A stretch of 9,805 nucleotides of DNA. Source: JAEXNA01 sp050486105 (GTDB lineage: Bacteria; Vulcanimicrobiota; Xenobia; Xenobiales; JADMJV01). Of the stretch, positions 1 through 5,624 are shown in pieces. The stretch spans positions 1 through 9,805 of the forward strand of contig JBJHCR010000247.1 of assembly GCA_050486105.1 (NCBI GenBank), given 5' to 3'. The notes below the pieces were generated by a model. It did not search any database. It saw nothing but the letters and a program-made list of their open reading frames with translations, and was not told where the DNA came from. Position 1 is the first letter of the stretch. Every line of letters starts with the position of its first letter. The position numbers were made by a program, and so were the translations under genes.

Positions 1-2415
1 AAAAATCTGAAAAATCACCATGGTATGAAGCGCTAAGGTTTGGGCGGCCGTGAGATCCCCAGTGCTGGAGTAAGCTTCATAGAACACGTAGAGCGTCCCC
101 AAAGCCATGACGGCTCCAGCAAGGATAGTCCTTTCCCAGAGGACACTCGAGACGATCCCTACATCGAGCCTCCGAGGTGGGCGCTCAGTAACTCCCGGCT
201 CCCCGGGCTCGAAGGCCAAAGCCACATCCTGCAAGCCATTGGTGACCAGATTCAGCCACAAGATTTGGGCAGGCAAAAGTGGCAGTGGCCAGTCGAGCAA
301 GAGAGCGATCATGATCATGAAGATTTGGGCCGCTCCTGTTGAAATCAGGAAAAACGTGACCTTTCGAACGTTGTCGAACGTGATTCGGCCCTCTTCTATC
401 GCCGCGTAAATGCTGGTGAAGTTGTCGTCGGCCAGTATCATGTCCGAGGCTTCCCGAGCCACATCAGTGCCCTCTTTACCCATGGCCACCCCGATATCGG
501 CAGCCTTGAGGGCCGGAGCATCGTTCACTCCGTCTCCGGTGACGGCAACCACATCGCCTCGAGCTTGCAGAGCCTGGACCACTCGGAGCTTATGATCCGG
601 GGAAACTCGAGCAAATATGCTGGTTTTCTCGAGACGCTCTATCAGGTCTTCCTGAGTCATCTCCTCAAAGTCCTGACCGGCGACAACCTGGGAGTCGGAA
701 TCGGCCAAACCTAGCTTAATGCCGATCGCCAGAGCAGTCCGGGCGTGGTCTCCAGTGATCATAATCACCTTCAATCCAGCCTGCTTGCAACCAGCAATCG
801 CTTCTTTGACACCCTCCCTTGGGGGGTCGAGCATACCCTGTAGGCCCAAGAATATGAGCCCAGTCGGAGTCAACTCTTCGGAATCGACATCAGCGTTCAA
901 CGGACTGATGGCGAAAGCCAGAACCCTCAAACCCTGGGCAGCCATCTCTTCAGCCTGTCGAAGCACCTTCTCACTCTGAAGCGACTCCTCTCCAGTCTCA
1001 GACATTTGACCTGTACACATGGAAAGCACTCTCTCCGGCGCCCCCTTAACGTACAAGCGAGTACCTTGGGCAGTCTGCCGATAGCTTCCGGAGAATTGAC
1101 GTTCCGATTCGAAAGGAATATGCCCGCATTCCAGAGTCTCCCCTCGCAGCTTCTTGAGTGGTAGACCAAAACGCTGGGCAACGACCAGAAGCGCGAGTTC
1201 GGTGGGGTCGCCGGAGTTCTCTTCGTCCGACTCTTCCCCCAGTTGCGCCTCGTTGGCAAACACTCCGGCATTGAGCAGTTCCCTCAGAGTCTCCGCGCCT
1301 TGCAACCGCTCTTCTGGTTGGGCCTCGGAGTCAATCTTAATGTCCTCAACGAAAGTCCAAAGTTTCTTCACCGTCATGCGGTTCTCGGTCAAGGTCCCGG
1401 TCTTATCCGAACCGATAACCGTGGTGCTCCCCAAAGTCTCTACGGCTGGAAGTCGTCGAATGATGGCGTTCCTCTTGGCCATCCTTCTGACCCCGAGGGC
1501 CAAAGTGATGGTCAGGACGACAGGGAGACCTTCGGGAATAGCCCCCACAGCGAGAGCCACCCCAACGCGAAACATCTCGTCGGCCGGCTTTCCGAACAGA
1601 ACTCCCACCACAAAGGAGACCAAGGCCGAACTAGCCACGATGTACCCAATGAGATGGGCGAATTTGGTCATTCGCTGCTGTAGAGGACTGTCCGGGCGCA
1701 CCTCTTCTCGCACCGATTCCGAAATTTGACCCAGTTCGGTCTGCACCCCGGTGGCCACCACAAGTCCGCGACCTCGACCTCCGGAAACCACGGTCCCGGC
1801 ATAGGCCATACAGCGGCGATCCCCGATCACCACCTTTTCTTCAACCGCATCGGTGCTCTTGGAAACCGGCAGAGACTCTCCGGTCAAGGCCGATTCATCC
1901 ACCGTCAATTGCACCACTTTGAAGAGCCGAAGATCAGCCGGTATGCGCACCCCCGATTCCAGCAGAACCACGTCACCGGGCACCAAGTCTCGGCTCTCGA
2001 CGAGCAACTCCTTGCCTCCGCGCAAGATCTTTGCTTGAGGGGAAACCAATCGCATGAGAGCTCGAGCCGAGTTTTCAGCGTTGAACTCCTGGATGTACCC
2101 GATCACCGCGTTGAGTCCTACCACACCGAGAATTAAGACGGTGTCTACATAATCTTGCATGGATAAGGTGATCACGGAAGCGATCAGCAAGATGTAGACC
2201 AAAGGGCTCTGGAACTGATGCAACAGAATGGCCAATTTGCTGATGGGCTCAACTTCAGCCAAGGCGTTAGGACCCCAGCGCTCCAGTCTTCTCGAGCTCT
2301 CTTCAGTGCTCAGGCCTCGTTCAAGATCGCTAGACAAGCGCGCCAAGACCTGTTCCACATCGAGATGGTGGACCGGAGTGACGGCTTCCTGTATTTCCCT
2401 GGTCGACTCACTCAT
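1..2415 (-). CDS. P2-type cation-transporting ATPase (partial, C-terminus beyond the window)
   Basis: This is an inner-membrane ATP-driven cation pump of the calcium/sodium-potassium-like P2 group. 805 codons are visible, and the frame is still open at base 1. Visible in order: cation-ATPase N-terminal domain (about 10-75); M1/M2 (about 62-107); A-domain TGES (178-181); M4 IPEGLP (293-298); phosphorylation motif DKTGT with D337; nucleotide-binding KGAPE (457-461); hinge TGDGVNDAP with D628 and D632; M5/M6 (about 686-740). The missing part should be the last membrane helices, since relatives have roughly 850-900 residues. The ATG at 2415 is chosen because an in-frame TGA lies just upstream; no strong ribosome binding site is seen. 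Oddity: compared with SERCA, M5 has G694 and Q697 where N768 and E771 bind calcium, and M6 has N726 where D800 lies, while the M4 glutamate E295 is kept. The family is certain; the transported ion is not, and calling it a calcium pump would be a guess. Confidence 0.95.
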   Translation of the reverse strand, partial: MSESTREIQEAVTPVHHLDVEQVLARLSSDLERGLSTEESSRRLERWGPNALAEVEPISKLAILLHQFQSPLVYILLIASVITLSMQDYVDTVLILGVVGLNAVIGYIQEFNAENSARALMRLVSPQAKILRGGKELLVESRDLVPGDVVLLESGVRIPADLRLFKVVQLTVDESALTGESLPVSKSTDAVEEKVVIGDRRCMAYAGTVVSGGRGRGLVVATGVQTELGQISESVREEVRPDSPLQQRMTKFAHLIGYIVASSALVSFVVGVLFGKPADEMFRVGVALAVGAIPEGLPVVLTITLALGVRRMAKRNAIIRRLPAVETLGSTTVIGSDKTGTLTENRMTVKKLWTFVEDIKIDSEAQPEERLQGAETLRELLNAGVFANEAQLGEESDEENSGDPTELALLVVAQRFGLPLKKLRGETLECGHIPFESERQFSGSYRQTAQGTRLYVKGAPERVLSMCTGQMSETGEESLQSEKVLRQAEEMAAQGLRVLAFAISPLNADVDSEELTPTGLIFLGLQGMLDPPREGVKEAIAGCKQAGLKVIMITGDHARTALAIGIKLGLADSDSQVVAGQDFEEMTQEDLIERLEKTSIFARVSPDHKLRVVQALQARGDVVAVTGDGVNDAPALKAADIGVAMGKEGTDVAREASDMILADDNFTSIYAAIEEGRITFDNVRKVTFFLISTGAAQIFMIMIALLLDWPLPLLPAQILWLNLVTNGLQDVALAFEPGEPGVTERPPRRLDVGIVSSVLWERTILAGAVMALGTLYVFYEAYSSTGDLTAAQTLALHTMVIFQIF

Positions 2416-2500
2416 ACTGGTTCAAGACTGCAAGGAGTGCGTTTCACACGGCTTCGCTGGCAACCTCCCAATCAAAGTGTGACAGTGCGGGCTTTTGAAA

Positions 2501-2524
2501 GAGTCAAGGGTTTGCCCTTGACTC
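2501..2524. promoter_or_regulatory. Perfect inverted repeat in a divergent promoter region (candidate operator)
   Basis: Two 10-base arms, GAGTCAAGGG (2501-2510) and CCCTTGACTC (2515-2524), are exact reverse complements around a 4-base spacer, TTTG. It lies 85 bp from the ATPase start and 56 bp from the baeRF start. Each arm carries a TTGACT (-35-like) hexamer facing outwards, on the plus strand at 2518-2523 and on the minus strand at 2507-2502. I see no convincing -10 box at standard spacing for either. No T-run follows it, so a terminator is unlikely. The best reading is a binding site for a dimeric regulator of the divergent genes; a hairpin in one of the 5' leaders is an alternative. Confidence 0.5.
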
Positions 2525-2563
2525 AACGAAAGGGCTAAGCAAGAGTTCTTTAGAGATGATAAA

Positions 2564-2570
2564 GAAAGGA
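2564..2570 (+). promoter_or_regulatory. Ribosome binding site of the baeRF-like gene
   Basis: GAAAGGA ends 10 bases before the ATG at 2581. This purine-rich Shine-Dalgarno-like element supports that ATG as the start. Confidence 0.6.
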
Positions 2571-2580
2571 ACGAACAAGT

Positions 2581-3732
2581 ATGTCTACCCTCACTCAAGC
2601 CGAATTTCACACCCTTATCACTGAGCGCAGCGCCCCATCCCTCAGCCTCTATATGCCCACTCGCTCAAGCGGAGGCCGAGATACCCAGCAAGAGGTCATC
2701 CGATTAAAGAATTTGGTCAGAGAAGCTGAAGACCGCCTCAGTAAGTTCGGTCTCCGTAGCCGGGAAGTCGAAGCGTTCTTGAAGCCCTTGGAGCCCCTCT
2801 TCATCGACACTCCATTCTGGTCTTATCAGAGCGATGGACTGGCGATTTTTCTTTCACCCGACACTTATAAGGTCTATCGCCTTCCTCAGAATTTTCGAGA
2901 AGAGGTCACCATTTCAGACAGGTTCCGTCTGAAACCACTCATCGGCCTATTAAACTACCAGACCCGCTTTGCCTTACTGGCCCTGAGCCTAAACGGGATC
3001 CGACTCTTGGAATGTTCGATCTACGGAGTTCGAGAGTTCGATCACACCGAATACCCGGTGAGCTTGGCTGAATGGTCCAAGAACTTTGACCGCGAGACCC
3101 ACTTGCAAGCTCGGAGCACCGCCTCACGCGGAGGAGGCCAACGAGGAAGCATGGTCCACGGACACACCGGCACGGGAGAGGAAAAGCAGGAGCTCCAAGC
3201 CTTTCTTAGGGAGGTGGAACGGGAGACCTCCAGGCTTCTAGCCAACTCTGAGATGCATTTGATGCTGGCAGGTGTAGACAACGTGACTTCGGTTTACCGA
3301 GAGATCTCCGGCTACTCTAAACTCTTGAAACCAACCCTCTCCGGAAGCCCAGAACGAATTCACTCCAACGACCTCCACCGGAAGGCATGGGAACTATTCG
3401 TTCCCCAACTGGACCAGGAACGAGAGAGGATCGTCGCTCGTTACCAGGAGAGAAAAAGCGCCGGTTTAGCTTCCGACACTTGGGAAGACATCGTCCCTGC
3501 CATTGTGCAAGGTCGAGTAGAAAGCTTACTGATCGGAGAGGGAGTTGAGCGTCCCGGACACTTCAATGAAGAAACCCTGCAAGTCGAACTTGCGCCAGCA
3601 GGAACTGAAGGTGCCGAAGACATGGCTGAATTCGCCGCGTTGACCGCCTACGCCAATGGGACGGCCGTTCACGTGGTGCCGAAAAGCAGTCTTCCTGACA
3701 AATTTGAGCTGATCGCGGTCTATCGATACTGA
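2581..3732 (+). CDS. Bacterial archaeo-eukaryotic release factor (baeRF)-like protein, 383 aa
   Basis: This looks like a member of the baeRF superfamily, bacterial relatives of eRF1/Pelota thought to act on ribosomes or in ribosome rescue and stress; few members have been characterised. Family-like blocks are the N-terminal LSLYMPT (21-27), the helix LKNLVREAE (42-50), FWSYQSDGLAIFL (79-91), an LMLAGV strand (227-232) and a C-terminal AYANGTAVHVVP segment like the L7Ae-fold third domain. I think it is closest to family 3, but this is from memory. A loop at 181-199 contains GGQ (185-187) followed by a long charged helix, as in the peptidyl-tRNA hydrolysing loop of true class I release factors. 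No signal peptide or membrane helix is seen, so it should be cytosolic. The start is supported by GAAAGGA 10 bases upstream. It is first in a two-gene operon and divergent from the ATPase. The superfamily is fairly secure; release activity is not shown. Confidence 0.8.
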   Translation: MSTLTQAEFHTLITERSAPSLSLYMPTRSSGGRDTQQEVIRLKNLVREAEDRLSKFGLRSREVEAFLKPLEPLFIDTPFWSYQSDGLAIFLSPDTYKVYRLPQNFREEVTISDRFRLKPLIGLLNYQTRFALLALSLNGIRLLECSIYGVREFDHTEYPVSLAEWSKNFDRETHLQARSTASRGGGQRGSMVHGHTGTGEEKQELQAFLREVERETSRLLANSEMHLMLAGVDNVTSVYREISGYSKLLKPTLSGSPERIHSNDLHRKAWELFVPQLDQERERIVARYQERKSAGLASDTWEDIVPAIVQGRVESLLIGEGVERPGHFNEETLQVELAPAGTEGAEDMAEFAALTAYANGTAVHVVPKSSLPDKFELIAVYRY

Positions 3733-3759
3733 GGGCCGAACGTTGAGAGAGGCTTCTCA

Positions 3760-4245
3760 GTGAAAAACTTCTTGCTTCTTGTTTTCACCGTGCTCACCGT
3801 CACGGGAGCCTCTCTCGCTCAATCAGAAGAAAAGTCCAAGCAATACCAAGGGCATATCTTGGTAGAGGCCGGATCGGGCTGTCATGGAGAGACCATTCGG
3901 ACGAAGGAAGACTATCAAAGGTTCCAACAGCGTATCCCCCCAATACTCCCCAGCAAAAGGCGACCCCCGGAAGAAAACCCGGACCCTCTGAGAACCACTC
4001 TGCCCTGGGAGTTCACCACCGAGATGGTCTTGCTTGCGGTGCGCTCTGACACCCTATCTGCTGTACCTGAACTACACAACCTTATCGAAGATGAAGAAGA
4101 GATTGTGGTGACCTTTGTTCTCGAGCCGCCGCCTCCTGAAGCCTACCCGTATGGCTGGGGCGTCTATCGGGCCATAGTGGTACCCAGGTCTGACAAGAAG
4201 GTCCGCTATCGGTTCATCGGTGACCATGGGCCTCAAAGCCCATAG
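3760..4245 (+). CDS. Small exported protein, possibly PrcB-like, 161 aa
   Basis: The start is GTG at 3760, with a GAGAGG-type ribosome binding site about 8 bases upstream, 27 bp after the baeRF-like gene and probably co-transcribed with it. Residues 1-20 form a Sec signal peptide (KN, then a hydrophobic core ending TGASLA), with cleavage likely before Q21. There is no lipobox. The mature part has one cysteine (C41, in GSGCHG), a motif like TKEDYQRF (48-55), a proline- and charge-rich stretch (60-80), and strands WEFTTEMVLLAV (83-94) and EEIVVTFVLEPPPP (113-126). The pattern of an early helix with W/F and D/E, then a MVLLAV-like strand, then a PPP turn and a final VVP strand recalls the PrcB_C/protease-complex-associated domain, but the match is faint. 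The function is unknown; the protein should act in the periplasm or outside the cell. Its stop overlaps the stop of the patatin gene on the other strand by 13 bp. Confidence 0.75.
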   Translation: MKNFLLLVFTVLTVTGASLAQSEEKSKQYQGHILVEAGSGCHGETIRTKEDYQRFQQRIPPILPSKRRPPEENPDPLRTTLPWEFTTEMVLLAVRSDTLSAVPELHNLIEDEEEIVVTFVLEPPPPEAYPYGWGVYRAIVVPRSDKKVRYRFIGDHGPQSP

Positions 4246-5345
4246 AATTCTTCCAGGGGTCTTCGCTGCGCCGCCACATCTTGTCGACCAAGGTCGATAA
4301 GTCTTCGGCAAAAATCCCCGTGAAAAAGAAGATAGCTCGCTAGCTCAGAAGCTGAGTGGTCGCTCCCTAAGCCCCGCAAAAGGTAACGAATCAAGAAAGG
4401 GATGCGGTTCATCATGTCTTCGGCCAGGGGAGCAAACGGCTTGGACGGAGCCAACCAAAACACTTCTACGGTGCGAAACTCACCGTCGTCTTTACCTACT
4501 AGACTCTCGTTGATCCGATGACAATGAGCGATGTCCTTCTCCATAGCATCCATCATCACGGCATCGAGCACCGTCCCCGCCACGTCGGCCACCGAGGGCC
4601 TGCGATACTGATACTCCCCGGCCTTTTCGTGCACTCCCACCGCTAGAATCCGATTGGCTCCTAGCCTGATAGCCGGCGCCAGTGGAGAGGTGTTGCGAAT
4701 ACAACCATCCCCAAAATGGCGCCCGTCGAGCTCCACTGTGGGAAAAAACAACGGGATGGCGCTCGAAGCCAAGACGTGGCCGCTGTCAAAATTCACCCTC
4801 TCCACCCGGGCACGAACCTTGCTCCATCTAGGGAGGTCTTCCCGCCCCTGGACAAAGACCACGCTGTCCTTACTGTAGTACTCAGTGGCAGGAATAGCCA
4901 AAGCGTTGAGGTGACCCGAGTCGATTAGACCTTCTATCCGGTAAAAGGGGATGCGCCTCAGGGTACGCATCAAGGGTGAGGTGTCTAGGAGAGCTTTCGC
5001 AGTTACGCCACCGATCAGACCACCAAAGGTGAGATCTCTCACCCAGTGGTAAGCGATATTACCAAGTGCGATGGGATCGGTCCTGAAAACGTCTTCTGGT
5101 CGAATTGAACTCCAAACTTCCATCAACTCCAGAATTGCCCGGGGCAGGTCGTCAGCCTGAGCAGCTAAGGCCGCTGCATGAACCGAACCGGCACTAGTCC
5201 CAACCAGCACCTTGAATGGAGAGGGTCCCTGGGAAATGATTCCTTGCTCGTAGAGTCCATAGAGCACCCCTGCTTGATAGGCTCCCCGCGCGCCTCCTCC
5301 AGACATGACCAAGGCGTCTATGATTTGGTTGTGATACCCATTCAT
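4233..5345 (-). CDS. Patatin-like phospholipase, 370 aa
   Basis: This is a lipid acyl hydrolase of the patatin family, cleaving acyl esters of phospholipids or related lipids with a Ser-Asp dyad. All three signature elements are present: the glycine-rich oxyanion loop GGGARG (16-21), the nucleophile elbow GTSAG with S51 (49-53), and the DG motif with D213 in FGDGCIRN. The usual DGG/DGA is DGC here. The C-terminal part (about 320-360), rich in leucine and arginine with ASYLLFHGDF, is common in bacterial single-domain members. There is no signal peptide or obvious membrane segment, so it is likely cytosolic or delivered by a non-Sec route. The ATG at 5345 is preceded only by a weak GGATG-like site. 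The gene ends tail-to-tail with the exported-protein gene, with a 13-bp overlap. A probable promoter lies at 5438-5466. Natural substrate unknown. Confidence 0.93.
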   Translation of the reverse strand: MNGYHNQIIDALVMSGGGARGAYQAGVLYGLYEQGIISQGPSPFKVLVGTSAGSVHAAALAAQADDLPRAILELMEVWSSIRPEDVFRTDPIALGNIAYHWVRDLTFGGLIGGVTAKALLDTSPLMRTLRRIPFYRIEGLIDSGHLNALAIPATEYYSKDSVVFVQGREDLPRWSKVRARVERVNFDSGHVLASSAIPLFFPTVELDGRHFGDGCIRNTSPLAPAIRLGANRILAVGVHEKAGEYQYRRPSVADVAGTVLDAVMMDAMEKDIAHCHRINESLVGKDDGEFRTVEVFWLAPSKPFAPLAEDMMNRIPFLIRYLLRGLGSDHSASELASYLLFHGDFCRRLIDLGRQDVAAQRRPLEEFYGL

Positions 5346-5437
5346 AAAAACACATCCGAGTCGAGCTCGCTTTTTCCCTTCAGCCCTTCATTGAACTCTC
5401 ATTTGGTTCTAACTGTTTCGTCATGTCGAAACCGACA

Positions 5438-5466
5438 ATAATACCTAGAATGGAGAAGCACAACAA
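5438..5466 (-). promoter_or_regulatory. Candidate sigma-70 promoter for the patatin gene
   Basis: On the minus strand, a TTGTTG hexamer (5466-5461) is followed after 17 bases by TATTAT (5443-5438), a five-of-six match to the -10 consensus. Transcription would begin near 5431, leaving a leader of about 85 bases before the patatin ATG. The -35 match is only the TTG part, so this is a moderate candidate. Confidence 0.35.
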
Positions 5467-5560
5467 TCCCCTAAGTACTGGTTCTCACCCGTTTTCGGGT
5501 CAGAGATCCTACCTAGTACTCCGCCTCCTGGCAACAATGAGGCGGAGTTCTTTTATTGTT
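5458..5560 (+). ncRNA. Candidate small RNA ending in an orphan intrinsic terminator
   Basis: No convincing protein gene reads rightward here, yet a good rightward terminator sits at 5518-5560. Upstream of it the plus strand is structured: ACCCG/CGGGT (5487-5491/5496-5500, TTTT loop) is flanked by TCTC/GAGA (5483-5486/5503-5506) and by AGTACT at 5474-5479 and 5515-5520, which can also pair. The outer pairing would overlap the first three bases of the terminator stem, so the two folds compete slightly. A TAGAAT -10-like box lies at 5446-5451, which would place a start near 5458, but no -35 box is seen. The ends given are inferred. The sequence matches no RNA family I know. Confidence 0.25.
5518..5560 (+). 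terminator. Rightward rho-independent terminator
   Basis: A perfect 10-bp stem, ACTCCGCCTC (5518-5527) with GAGGCGGAGT (5539-5548), has an 11-base loop and is followed by TCTTTTATTGTTT on the plus strand. In the opposite direction no T-run follows, so it is one-directional. No rightward protein gene lies upstream within the intergenic region. Confidence 0.8.
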
Positions 5561-5600
5561 TAGAAAATTGGCGCGAGACTTGCAGAAGTCCCGCGCCAAT
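5551..5600 (-). terminator. Leftward rho-independent terminator of the S9 peptidase gene
   Basis: Arms 5567-5581 and 5586-5600 pair over 15 positions with a single A/C mismatch (5576/5591) around a 4-base loop. Read on the minus strand, the stem is followed by TTTCTAAAC, so the last stem base plus three gives TTTT. It begins 25 bases after the peptidase stop codon, the expected place for its terminator. The tail is short, but the stem is very stable. Confidence 0.75.
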
Positions 5601-5624
5601 CTTGTCTCATCGTTCGAGCTCAAC

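Noticed and set aside
1154..2136. Several plus-strand open frames of 136-191 codons
   Set aside because: All lie opposite the ATPase catalytic and transport domains, whose minus-strand frame is continuous and carries every family motif.
2501..2524. Reading the palindrome as a terminator
   Set aside because: No T-run follows on either strand and it lies between two divergent starts, so it ends no known transcript.
5425..5438. Small hairpin TGTCG-AAAC-CGACA
   Set aside because: Only 5 bp with no T-run; it is too short to call as a separate element, though it lies next to the candidate small RNA.
5423..5563. 47-codon plus-strand frame starting ATG TCG AAA
   Set aside because: It runs through the intrinsic terminator stem and its T-run, and its sequence is not protein-like. 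A translated gene would not normally have its terminator inside the coding region.
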